This document shows, in pieces, positions 16,112 to 24,034 of a stretch of 64,000 nucleotides of DNA. Every line of letters starts with the position of its first letter. The first letter of the stretch is position 1. Under the pieces are notes generated by a model. The model searched no databases. It had not been told where the DNA came from and saw only the letters and a program-made list of their open reading frames with translations. This stretch comes from Oligoflexales bacterium. GTDB taxonomy: Bacteria > Bdellovibrionota_B > Oligoflexia > Oligoflexales > JALZUQ01. The DNA lies in contig JALZUQ010000010.1 in assembly GCA_023301465.1 (NCBI GenBank), positions 1-64,000 of the forward strand. Direction: 5' to 3'. Both the position numbers and the translations under genes were made by a program.

Positions 16112-16810
16112 ATGGAAATCAACGAACTCTCAGAAAGCACTATCAAAACTCTCACTAGTCATTGGGAATGCGAACTTGGTGAGAGCAAAAGCATCCAGTT
16201 TATTCAAGAACTGTTAGAGAAGCACCCTAATCTACTTGAAGTAAGACACCGCCTAGCAAACATCATGATTGAAGCGGAAGACCTCGATGGTGCTGAAGCA
16301 ATGATTCAAGAGACTCGCAAGCTTTTTCCTCAAGATAAAGATTATGTCTTGGACTTAGCTCATCTTTACTTTTTTAGAGATGATTTTGATAACGCTTATA
16401 AGTATGCTGTCGAAGCTGAGAAAATTGACCTTACCAGTGGTGTGATTTTTTATATTCTTGCTGAAAAACAAATCCAAGCCGATAATAAACTAGAAGGCCA
16501 AAGTTTATTGCTGGAAGGCATCTTAAACTTTCCACATGCTATTCAAAACTTGGAACGAGCCGTTGAAGAACAAGGCGAGAAATACTTTGCTCCAGATGAA
16601 GAAGCTCCTAACCCGATGAGTGAAGACGAACAAAAAGACATGGTTCAGTTTATTGGGGAAAATCTTGAAAAAGCTGGAAGCTGTGACCATACTTTCCGTT
16701 TTAGTTATGAATGGTCTGAGAAAGCAGAAATCAATTTTACTCAATTAGCCATGTATTTAAACTCAAACGATGGCTTTTGTGACTGTGAAGTTCACGAGAC
16801 TAACTCTTAA
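16112..16810 (+). CDS. TPR-repeat protein with a DUF2695-like C-terminus
   Basis: The ORF track begins at GTG 15995, but ATG 16112 has a strong ribosome site (AAGGAAG, 5-nt spacing), so it is preferred (232 aa). The N-terminal two thirds consist of tetratricopeptide-like helices (HRLANIMIEAEDLDGAEAMIQETRK, YVLDLAHLYFFRDDFDNAYKYA, VIFYILAEKQIQADNKLEG). The C-terminal 45 residues, CDHTFRFSYEWSEKAEINF then NSNDGFCDCEV, have the pattern of DUF2695 (C-D-H-T-x-R-F ... G-x-C-D-C-E-V). No signal peptide, so cytoplasmic. Function unknown; the Cys/His spacing could bind metal. It converges with the enoyl-CoA hydratase with an 11-bp overlap. Confidence 0.72.
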   Translation: MEINELSESTIKTLTSHWECELGESKSIQFIQELLEKHPNLLEVRHRLANIMIEAEDLDGAEAMIQETRKLFPQDKDYVLDLAHLYFFRDDFDNAYKYAVEAEKIDLTSGVIFYILAEKQIQADNKLEGQSLLLEGILNFPHAIQNLERAVEEQGEKYFAPDEEAPNPMSEDEQKDMVQFIGENLEKAGSCDHTFRFSYEWSEKAEINFTQLAMYLNSNDGFCDCEVHETNS

Positions 16811-17633
16811 GTAGCTCTCTTAAATCTTTTTGAAGTTGATCACCTAGTTGCATTTTCCAGCTAGGTGATTTTTTTTCAAAGAATGCCGTTAGCCCTTCTT
16901 GACCTGACTCACTCATACGAGCATTTGCAATATACTCGGTTGTGGTTTCTTTGATACTTTTTGTTGATAAAAGATCTCTTTGCATTTGTTTTAACTCTGT
17001 TTGCCTTTCACCGCATGCAGCCAAAAGTAGATTTAATTTTTGTATCAAAGCTTCATCAAGCTCTTCTTTTTGAACAACCTCTGTCACTAAACCACCGCTT
17101 TTGGCTTCTTGTGCTTCGACAACTCTCGCCGTGAGAGACCAATCGGATAACACACGCGGCTCCAGAACCCTCTCTAGGTATGGATAGATAACAGCAGGCA
17201 ACAACCCAATTTTTACTTCACTCAAACAAAATCTACTTTTGGTTTCACATAAAACTATGTCACTAGCAGCAGCCAAACCAACCGCACCACCATAACAAGC
17301 CCCTTGAACCACACTGATTGTCGGGCAAGGTGTGTTGACTAAAGAAGAGAATAAAAGATCAAGTTTCTTGGCGTCTTCAAGGTTTTGTTCTTTTGAAAGT
17401 TTCGAAGATTCTTTCATCCAATTTAAGTCTGCACCTGCACTAAAGTGCTTTCCAGATGAAATAAGCACCAAAGCTCTGCAATGGGCGTCTGTCTCTATTA
17501 GGTGTTGATATAGAGCGTCTAAAATCTCAGCATTCATCGCACCTGCTTTTTCGGGGCGATTGATTTGAAGGATCTTAATATAGGCATCATGCTGACCTTC
17601 TAGCTTCCATTGGTGGCATAAAACACTGCTCAT
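16800..17633 (-). CDS. Enoyl-CoA hydratase/isomerase family protein
   Basis: Crotonase-fold enzyme acting on an acyl-CoA. Seen: SSGKHFSAGADLNWM at about residues 59-73 (CoA-binding oxyanion strand), GACYGGAVGLAAASDIVLCE (second oxyanion half) and FCLSEVKIGLLPAVIYPYL with the Glu at the position of one catalytic acid. The length of 277 aa is typical. The E-V-K-I-G-L-x-P-A pattern and the A-G-A-D-L-x-W-M segment are those seen in methylglutaconyl-CoA hydratase-type paralogues of leucine catabolism, but other substrates are possible. It is flanked by unrelated genes, so there is no pathway clue. Confidence 0.87.
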   Translation of the reverse strand: MSSVLCHQWKLEGQHDAYIKILQINRPEKAGAMNAEILDALYQHLIETDAHCRALVLISSGKHFSAGADLNWMKESSKLSKEQNLEDAKKLDLLFSSLVNTPCPTISVVQGACYGGAVGLAAASDIVLCETKSRFCLSEVKIGLLPAVIYPYLERVLEPRVLSDWSLTARVVEAQEAKSGGLVTEVVQKEELDEALIQKLNLLLAACGERQTELKQMQRDLLSTKSIKETTTEYIANARMSESGQEGLTAFFEKKSPSWKMQLGDQLQKDLRELLKS

Positions 17634-17671
17634 TTCTTGATCCTTTTTGAGATATTGTTTAGGTTACTTAT

Positions 17672-18361
17672 ATGAAATTAGCCGATGCATTCCTAGATAT
17701 AAATCAACATGTTCCAAAGCAAGATTGCATATACTCTAAGCTTTTAAAAAATGCTGGAGTACCTCACGGTTTTATTCCCGCACCTGACGCTCCACCACCA
17801 GAAACGCTTATCATGCAACAAAAGCATACCACAGATATTGTTGAGATTAACGATAGGACTGTTCCGAGTATTGCCGATGGGTTGATATGTAAAATGGGTC
17901 GCCCCATCGCTGTTCAAACAGCTGACTGTGTACCTATTCTAACTTATCAACCAGACCATGTTGGGGCACTCCATTGTGGGTGGAAGGGAACGGCAGATGG
18001 CATGCTTGATGAGTATTTTCACTACTGCACGTCAAGGTCTCTAGATTTTAAAAAAAGTGTCTATGTACTGGGACCAGCTATTTATCCGCCGCATTATCAA
18101 ATCAGAAACGATGTCCTAAAAGAACTAAGCACTTGGGCTGGAAACGATATTTTAAAAGAGGCCACCACAAGAGAAGACGATGAACACCTGCAACTCGACC
18201 TATCAAAAGCAATTGTCCTATACTTACTTACAAAAGGAGTTCCACCCAAACAAATTGAGTGGATCAAAGTGAATACTTATACACACCCAAAGCTCCATAG
18301 CTATAGACGAGACGGAAAGTCTGCGGGCAGAAACTACAGTTGGATAAAACATGTTTCATAA
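17672..18361 (+). CDS. pgeF: Multi-copper-like laccase-domain protein PgeF/YfiH family
   Basis: Members of this family (PF02578) act on purine nucleosides (phosphorolysis/deamination) and, in E. coli, in peptidoglycan precursor editing. The zinc-site signature is visible in order: QQKHTTDIVEI (His), VQTADCVPIL (Cys), ALHCGWKGTADGML (His), then GPAIYPPHYQI. The length of 229 aa is slightly short but complete. It is the first gene of a four-gene overlapping operon: the next ORF starts 11 bp before its stop. In many bacteria pgeF follows rluD; that is not the case here. Confidence 0.85.
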   Translation: MKLADAFLDINQHVPKQDCIYSKLLKNAGVPHGFIPAPDAPPPETLIMQQKHTTDIVEINDRTVPSIADGLICKMGRPIAVQTADCVPILTYQPDHVGALHCGWKGTADGMLDEYFHYCTSRSLDFKKSVYVLGPAIYPPHYQIRNDVLKELSTWAGNDILKEATTREDDEHLQLDLSKAIVLYLLTKGVPPKQIEWIKVNTYTHPKLHSYRRDGKSAGRNYSWIKHVS

Positions 18362-19142
18362 AATCACTCCCACGAAAAACAAAATACCTGTGCTGATTTC
18401 ATCTCCTCATGCTGGCTTTGAATACCCGCTTTCAGAACAACCAAACCCAAACCCTGAGTACCTGCACGACAAGATTGATTGTGACTACGAGGTTCATAAA
18501 GTTTTGATGCCTATGCTAGACTCTGGTGCAACTATTTTATATTCCAAGTACTCACGTTATTTAATAGACCTCAATAGAGACCCTGTTCATAGCAAACCAC
18601 TCTATGATGATGGTAGATTAGCCCTAGGTTTAATTCCTGAAAAAACATTTTTAGGGAAAGACATCTACCCTATTAAAATTGAAAACGATATCAAGTCAGA
18701 ACGCACTCAAAAATACCACACACCATATCATTCTGAGATTCAAAAATTTATTGAATCCTCAAAAAAAGAATTCGGGCGAGCAATTGTGATTGAGCTACAT
18801 TCGATTTATCCGAACTTAGACCTTCTTTATCCCGAGCCGCTTCCTGATATCACTATGGGCACCCACCACCAAAAGTCTCTAGAACCTCGTTTACATCAAT
18901 CGTTAATGAACGCACTAGATGGCATTGATTTAAATATTGCTTGGAACAAACCGTTTGCAGGTGGTTTTATCACAAGAAATTACCATGATATTACAAATAA
19001 AGTTTATACGCTTCAGTTTGAAATTAATAAAAATCTGTACTTAGGGGAATCCAAGGAAGTTGATTCTAAAAAATTACTGAAACTACAATCTCAACTCATT
19101 CCAAAGCTGCAAGACTGGTTAGATACGGCGTGCTGTGATTAA
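18351..19142 (+). CDS. N-formylglutamate amidohydrolase family protein
   Basis: The family (PF05013) hydrolyses N-formylglutamate, and related members act on other N-acyl amino acids. The N-terminal VLISSPHAGFEYP at about residues 14-26 matches the family's (V/L)-x-S-x-P-H-A/S-G motif. YSKYSRYLIDLNRDP matches its catalytic-site segment (x-x-S-R-x-x-x-D-x-N-R), and VIELHSIYP supplies a metal-ligand histidine. TRNYHDITNKVYTLQFEINKNLYL matches the C-terminal L-x-x-E-I/L-x-x-x-x-Y-M/L. Overlapped by pgeF (11 bp) and the cyclase gene (8 bp), so part of a tight operon. No his-utilisation genes are present, so the substrate here is unclear. Confidence 0.82.
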   Translation: MFHKITPTKNKIPVLISSPHAGFEYPLSEQPNPNPEYLHDKIDCDYEVHKVLMPMLDSGATILYSKYSRYLIDLNRDPVHSKPLYDDGRLALGLIPEKTFLGKDIYPIKIENDIKSERTQKYHTPYHSEIQKFIESSKKEFGRAIVIELHSIYPNLDLLYPEPLPDITMGTHHQKSLEPRLHQSLMNALDGIDLNIAWNKPFAGGFITRNYHDITNKVYTLQFEINKNLYLGESKEVDSKKLLKLQSQLIPKLQDWLDTACCD

Positions 19143-20358
19143 ATTAACTGATATTATTGGCGACCAACAACCCCATCATTTGAGGGAAGGCTTAGAGTTA
19201 TTATTCCAAGCAAAGATAAAAAGATCTGATGTCATTGATCTTTCTAACAGTAATCATGAAATCACCCTCACTATGAAAGATGCACTACGAACCTATAAAC
19301 GCGGTTTAATGACACACCCAAGCTCAGACGATCAATTCACACAAGAATCTAAAATTGAATTTGGCTCTTTATTGCTATCCAACAAAACAATCATCATAGA
19401 TTCAAATGTGTATGCAAAATGGAGCCTTAAAACGCCAGATTGCAAACATATTGTTATCGATGAAGTTAATGAAAAAAATAAAAACTTAGATACTTTTTTT
19501 CATATATGCCACCAATTAAAGAATCATCCATCTCATGTATTCATTATTGGAGGTGGAATTGTTTGCGATATTGGAGCGTTTTGTTGTGCTTTTTTAGACA
19601 TACCGTTTACATTAGTTCCAACGACTCTTCTCGCCATGATTGATGCTGCAATAGGCGGCAAGTGTGGAGTGAACTTTGAACCATACGGCAAAAATCAGGT
19701 TGGGCTTTTTGCTTCGGCAAATCAGGTTTATGTGGATATTGACTTTTTATCTACTTTACCACCACGTGAGTTTAGGTCTGGGTTAGCAGAAGCCTATAAA
19801 CATTACTTTATAGACCCAAACGCTATTGCTTTTGATGACATCCCGCAAAATGCCGTAGATTGCAACAAAGAGAATATCCTAAAACTGATTGAAATAAAAA
19901 AATCTATCGTTATAAAAGACCCTAGAGAGAAGTCCTTGAGAAAGACACTGAACTTTGGGCATACTTTTGGGCACGCACTAGAGTCATTATTAACTCCATC
20001 AAGTAATCCTTTTTTGCACGGAGAATCCGTTGCTTGGGGAATCGTTTTTGCACAGTTTTTATCTTCTAGAATTAGTAAACAAGACACAAACTACTTAGAC
20101 AACGCCATAAAAGATCTTCTGTCATTGAATCTTTTAACAAATATAAACTGGATACTAGAGCATTGGGACTCAAAAAAATTATTCTTTTATATTGAGCAAG
20201 ATAAGAAAAACAACCAAGATATTCAGGTGGTTTTATACGGTAAGCCCGGAGAACTCTTAAACAACCAAATGACAGAGTCCATCAAATATGATGAAATGAA
20301 AGAGTATCTTTCAAGATTCCATCAATTTCTTTTAGAAAACAAACAGAGATTTTTATGA
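19135..20358 (+). CDS. 3-dehydroquinate-synthase-family sugar-phosphate cyclase
   Basis: NAD-dependent cyclase family that includes AroB and the sedoheptulose-7-phosphate and 2-deoxy-scyllo-inosose cyclases. Seen: nucleotide-binding FIIGGGIVCDIGAF, PTTLLAMIDAAIGGKCGVN, YGKNQVGLF, FRSGLAEAYKHYF, the metal site LNFGHTFGHALES and FLHGESVAWG. The residues equivalent to AroB's catalytic Lys, Asn and metal-binding Glu/His/His are all present. It uses a GTG start and overlaps both neighbours (8 bp and ATGA). The protein is 407 aa, about 45-60 residues longer at the N-terminus than usual AroB. It may be AroB or a cyclitol-forming relative; the operon with a glycosyltransferase keeps the second option open. 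Confidence 0.82.
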   Translation: MIKLTDIIGDQQPHHLREGLELLFQAKIKRSDVIDLSNSNHEITLTMKDALRTYKRGLMTHPSSDDQFTQESKIEFGSLLLSNKTIIIDSNVYAKWSLKTPDCKHIVIDEVNEKNKNLDTFFHICHQLKNHPSHVFIIGGGIVCDIGAFCCAFLDIPFTLVPTTLLAMIDAAIGGKCGVNFEPYGKNQVGLFASANQVYVDIDFLSTLPPREFRSGLAEAYKHYFIDPNAIAFDDIPQNAVDCNKENILKLIEIKKSIVIKDPREKSLRKTLNFGHTFGHALESLLTPSSNPFLHGESVAWGIVFAQFLSSRISKQDTNYLDNAIKDLLSLNLLTNINWILEHWDSKKLFFYIEQDKKNNQDIQVVLYGKPGELLNNQMTESIKYDEMKEYLSRFHQFLLENKQRFL

Positions 20359-21431
20359 CGCATATTGGAATAGACGCTAAACGAGCATTTCACAATAAGA
20401 CAGGACTAGGCCAATACAGTCGCTGGATGCTTCAATATTACCGTGATCGGAACTTCTTTCAAAATAAGTTTCTTTTTACGCCAAAAAAAGGCCCATACTA
20501 CCAACCAGAACCTCTGCAAGAGCAAGTAATCACTCGAAACAGCGTTCTACCATCAGCACTATGGAGAAGCTACCGTATCCCAAAACTACTTGAACAACTG
20601 GATGCCCAAACCTACCATGGACTTACTAATGAACTTCCGTTCTTTCCTCAAAATCAAAAGGTTCGAAAAATCGTAACGATTCATGATGTGCTTTTTAAAA
20701 AAATCCCAGAAACATATGGATTCATAGATAGAAAAACATATGACTATAAAACAGATAAAGCATGCAAAACAGCAGACGACATTATCGTTGTCAGCGAACA
20801 AACCAAAAGAGACCTTGTTGACCTTTATGACGCCAACCCCAAAAAAATCCATGTCATCCACCAAGATTGCCATGAACAGTTTAGACAAAAAATAAAAACA
20901 CCAAGCAAAGAATCTTACATTCTTAGTGTTGGCACAATCGAACCAAGAAAAAACCACCATTTACTCATAGAAGCTCTTGTAAATTTGCCAAAACACATAA
21001 AAGTATGCATTGCCGGCAAGAGAACGAGCTATCATGAAGAACTAACTCAACTTGCAAAAAAACTTCATGTTGATGACCGAGTAGAATTTGTTTTTGATTT
21101 TGAGTTTCAAAAACTTCCTGAACTCATACATCATGCTAAATTTTGTTGTTATCTGTCAGAAAATGAGGGCTTTGGAATTCCTATTTTGGAATACATGTCT
21201 ATGGGTAAACCAGTCGTTTTACCGAAAACCCCACTGGCACAGGAAGTGGCTGGAGATGCTGGAGTATTTACGTCTCTTGATGCAATGGAATTATCGAAGA
21301 CCATAAATGGACTTGACGTTCATGATGAACACAGAAAAAAACTCGGTGAATTGAGCAAAAAAAGAGCCACAGCATTTGAAACGCCGCGGCTTTATTTGCA
21401 ACTTGATAAGTTGTTTGAAAAGACAACTTAA
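20355..21431 (+). CDS. Glycosyltransferase, GT4 family (GT-B fold)
   Basis: Retaining glycosyltransferase using a nucleotide sugar donor. N-terminal MTHIGIDAKRAFHNKTGLGQYSR carries the glycine-rich acceptor-side loop. The C-terminal half has SVGTIEPRKNHHLLIEAL, and SENEGFGIPILEYMSMGKPVV contains the E-x7-E motif of the GT4 donor site. HDVLFKKIPETYGFIDRKTY and VVSEQTKRDLVDLYDANPKKIHVIHQD are typical of mannosyltransferase-like GT4s. The length of 358 aa is normal. ATG overlaps the cyclase stop (ATGA). The sugar and acceptor are unknown; the cyclase next door could supply or modify an acceptor. Confidence 0.88.
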   Translation: MTHIGIDAKRAFHNKTGLGQYSRWMLQYYRDRNFFQNKFLFTPKKGPYYQPEPLQEQVITRNSVLPSALWRSYRIPKLLEQLDAQTYHGLTNELPFFPQNQKVRKIVTIHDVLFKKIPETYGFIDRKTYDYKTDKACKTADDIIVVSEQTKRDLVDLYDANPKKIHVIHQDCHEQFRQKIKTPSKESYILSVGTIEPRKNHHLLIEALVNLPKHIKVCIAGKRTSYHEELTQLAKKLHVDDRVEFVFDFEFQKLPELIHHAKFCCYLSENEGFGIPILEYMSMGKPVVLPKTPLAQEVAGDAGVFTSLDAMELSKTINGLDVHDEHRKKLGELSKKRATAFETPRLYLQLDKLFEKTT

Positions 21432-21437
21432 AAACAG

Positions 21438-21602
21438 TTACTTAATTTTTGCTTCTTTGAACTCTACATGTTTACGAATTTTTGGATCGTACTTTTTGAG
21501 TTTCATTTTTTCTTGACCTTTTTTCTTTGTGGTCGTGTAGAAGTATCCAGTCTTAGCAGTTGATACTAAACGAATAAGTTCTCTATTGCCTTTTTTAGCC
21601 AT
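21438..21602 (-). CDS. rpmG: 50S ribosomal protein L33 (missed by the ORF track)
   Basis: Reverse-strand 54-codon [57 protein letters not shown]. This is bacterial L33, with the hallmark K-(x)-R-x-x-I-x-L-x-S-T-A-x-T-G-x-x-Y-x-T-x-K-x-K and K-x-Y-D-P-x-x-R-K-H-V. It has no cysteines, so it is the zinc-free type. The start has a good ribosome site (GAGGAG). It is too short for the track's length limit. It ends 6 bp from the glycosyltransferase stop on the other strand and is divergent from the MBL hydrolase. Confidence 0.95.
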   Translation of the reverse strand: MAKKGNRELIRLVSTAKTGYFYTTTKKKGQEKMKLKKYDPKIRKHVEFKEAKIK

Positions 21603-21768
21603 TTCTATCGCTCCTCGCTTCTCGCGTCATTTGAGGTCACCATATAATCACACTTTGAGAGAATTGCCAATAGCCCACTTAAGGGGCTTCTACTTGCGGT
21701 AAGTCATTGACTTGCATACAATAAACCTTTCAATCAGGATGTCCACCTCACCACTAAGGAGTCTAAAA

Positions 21769-22452
21769 ATGCAGCATAGTGATTTAAAAGTCCATCAGTT
21801 GCTCTTGGGCCCCATGGAAAACTACTGCTATATTATTGCGGATAAAGCTTCAAAAAAATGCATGGTAATTGACCCTGCGTGGGACATCAAAACCATCACC
21901 GATACTATTGAACAAAACGAATACCAACTCACTTCTATTATCATCAGCCATTATCATCCAGATCATTGCGGCGGTCATCTCTGGGGACACGATATTGAAG
22001 GGGTCTCCGAATTACTCAAAAAATTTGATGTACCCGTCTTATGTCACTCCCAAGAAAAAGACGGAATCTTAACCATTACAAAAATTGCACCTTCAGGAAT
22101 TCAAACCATTGAAAGTGGAGAAGACTACCAACTTGGGAATCAAAAACTAAAATTCATTCACACTCCTGGGCACACCCCTGGAAGCGTGTGTTTACTTTGG
22201 AATAATTGCTTATTTGCTGGTGACACTTTATTTATTAATGGCTGCGGGCGAGTTGACCTACCGGGTGGAAACGTAGATCAACTTCACGATAGTTTAACCA
22301 ACAAACTTATGAAACTTGACCCACAAACAGTACTTTATCCCGGGCATGCATATGCACCACAAAAATCTGTGACTTTTCAAGAACTTTTGACTTTGAACCC
22401 TTACCTTCAAAACATCACAAATAAAACCAGCTGGATGAAAAACTTTGGATAA
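21769..22452 (+). CDS. Metallo-beta-lactamase-fold hydrolase (glyoxalase II-like)
   Basis: The track starts at 21712, but ATG 21769 follows a clean AAGGAG ribosome site, so it is preferred (227 aa). Metal-site motifs are in order: SHYHPDHCGGH (H-x-H-x-D-H), HTPGHTPGSVCLLW, FAGDTLFINGCGRVDLPGG and VLYPGHAY. Those are the binuclear-zinc ligands of glyoxalase II and persulfide dioxygenase relatives. FINGCGRVDLPGG, with the C-G-R-x-D segment, is typical of the group that includes hydroxyacylglutathione hydrolase-like and persulfide dioxygenase-like proteins. The exact substrate is not decidable here. Cytoplasmic, no signal peptide. Confidence 0.86.
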   Translation: MQHSDLKVHQLLLGPMENYCYIIADKASKKCMVIDPAWDIKTITDTIEQNEYQLTSIIISHYHPDHCGGHLWGHDIEGVSELLKKFDVPVLCHSQEKDGILTITKIAPSGIQTIESGEDYQLGNQKLKFIHTPGHTPGSVCLLWNNCLFAGDTLFINGCGRVDLPGGNVDQLHDSLTNKLMKLDPQTVLYPGHAYAPQKSVTFQELLTLNPYLQNITNKTSWMKNFG

Positions 22453-22477
22453 CACCAATACGAGGAGCCTTCTATTC

Positions 22478-24034
22478 ATGAATATCAAATCAAAGTCTAT
22501 TTTGCATATTATCTTATTGATTCTTTGTTCCTTCCTACCAAATGCTTGCACCCACAAAAAGAAAAATCGTTTTTTATCAAAGTTTAGACGTTCGGTTTTT
22601 AAAATTGAAACGACCCACAAAAACCCAAATTTTGTTTATCCATGGAATCACAAGCAAAACATACAGAGTAGTGGCACCGGTTTTTATATCGGTAATAACC
22701 ACATTATGACCAACGCCCACGTAGTTGCAAACGGAAGGCATATCACGGTTATTCGAGACGGAGATTCGCAAAAGAAAATTGCAAAAGTAATTTTTATTGC
22801 CCATGATAATGACTTAGCTCTTTTAGAAGTAGAGGACCCAAAGTATTTTTATAGCATAGCACCTGCAAAATTTGGCAATGTCCCCAAGCTATTATCTCCT
22901 GTCACTACCGTTGGGTACCCTGTGGGTGGAGAACAAGTGTCCACTACCGAAGGTGTTGTTTCGAGGCTTCGCTACGCAAAATACACACACTCAGGGTTTC
23001 ATCAACACTTAATGATTCAAGTAGACTCAGCCATTAATCCGGGAAATAGTGGCGGCCCTGTCGTTCAGAATGGAAAAGTTGTAGGGGTAGCTTTCCAAGC
23101 GTTTACTCAAGCACAAAACACAGGTTACATTATTCCAACCCCTGTTGTTGAAAGATTCCTCAAAGACATCAAAGATGGTAAATACGATGGTCATCCTTAT
23201 TCTGGGATTCACATTCAAGAGTGGGCCACCTCTAATCCAAGCTTAAGAGAATCTTTGAAATTACCAAAAGACAAACAAGGAGCCCTTGTTTCTTATATTG
23301 AACTTGCTTCATCTGCAAAATCAAAAATAGAAGTGGGAGATATTATTCTTGAAGTAGATGGTCATGCTATTGGTGACGATGGTAAGATTGAACTCTACGG
23401 TGAAAGAGTCTCTTTACAAACGATTTTTGATATGAAAATGCAAGGAGAAACCATCACCTACAAAATCTTTAGAAACGAAAAAACCATTGAGGTAAAAACG
23501 GACCTGAGTACTGATGTCACGTCATATGATCCAGCACACTATTATGGCCGCTACCCTAGATTCTATGTGTATGCAGGACTTTTATTTAATATGCTTTCTA
23601 GAGAATACTTACAAACTTGGGGGAACAAATGGTATACCGATGCTCCATTCTCTCTTTTATATATCCATTATTACAATGAGTTCATTCCAGAAGTTGCAAA
23701 CAACAAAGATATTATTGTTTTAGGAGGCACCATGCCCCACCCAATCAATAACAATATCACAACCCCTAGACACTCCGTGGTAAAATCAGTGAACGACACT
23801 GAGATCAGTTCCTTAGACGAATTAAAACATCAGATTGAAAATGCCACAGACGACTTTATAAAAATTGGTTTTTATAATGATCTTCCTGACATCATCTTAC
23901 ATAGACAAGCATCCCTACAAGCACATACAGAAATCATCAATGGTTATCGTATCGACCCACCCTACTGGTTAGAAAATAAAGATGTGGATGGTGCTGTTTT
24001 TGTTAATCAAACAGCAAACGAGGAACAAAAATGA
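22478..24034 (+). CDS. HtrA-like serine protease, lipoprotein, with PDZ-like regions
   Basis: Start at ATG 22478 rather than the TTG at 22445: it gives a clean lipoprotein signal peptide (IILLILCSFLPNAC, Cys24) and a GAGGAG ribosome site. Trypsin-like domain at about residues 36-220 with the intact triad His81 (TNAHVVANG), Asp112 (DNDLALLEVE) and Ser191 (NPGNSGGP). A PDZ-like stretch follows (YSGIHIQEWATSNPSLRESL ... VGDIILEVDGHAIGDDG). The C-terminal 200 residues may hold a second PDZ-like element (VKSVNDTEISSLDELKHQI). Envelope-attached protein quality control is the likely role, by family analogy. It is coupled by an ATGA overlap to a degenerate paralogue. Confidence 0.85.
   Translation: MNIKSKSILHIILLILCSFLPNACTHKKKNRFLSKFRRSVFKIETTHKNPNFVYPWNHKQNIQSSGTGFYIGNNHIMTNAHVVANGRHITVIRDGDSQKKIAKVIFIAHDNDLALLEVEDPKYFYSIAPAKFGNVPKLLSPVTTVGYPVGGEQVSTTEGVVSRLRYAKYTHSGFHQHLMIQVDSAINPGNSGGPVVQNGKVVGVAFQAFTQAQNTGYIIPTPVVERFLKDIKDGKYDGHPYSGIHIQEWATSNPSLRESLKLPKDKQGALVSYIELASSAKSKIEVGDIILEVDGHAIGDDGKIELYGERVSLQTIFDMKMQGETITYKIFRNEKTIEVKTDLSTDVTSYDPAHYYGRYPRFYVYAGLLFNMLSREYLQTWGNKWYTDAPFSLLYIHYYNEFIPEVANNKDIIVLGGTMPHPINNNITTPRHSVVKSVNDTEISSLDELKHQIENATDDFIKIGFYNDLPDIILHRQASLQAHTEIINGYRIDPPYWLENKDVDGAVFVNQTANEEQK

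Noticed and set aside
20586-20960. 124-codon minus-strand ORF inside the GT4 gene
   Set aside because: Antisense shadow of a well-conserved glycosyltransferase; cysteine/phenylalanine-rich composition typical of shadow frames.
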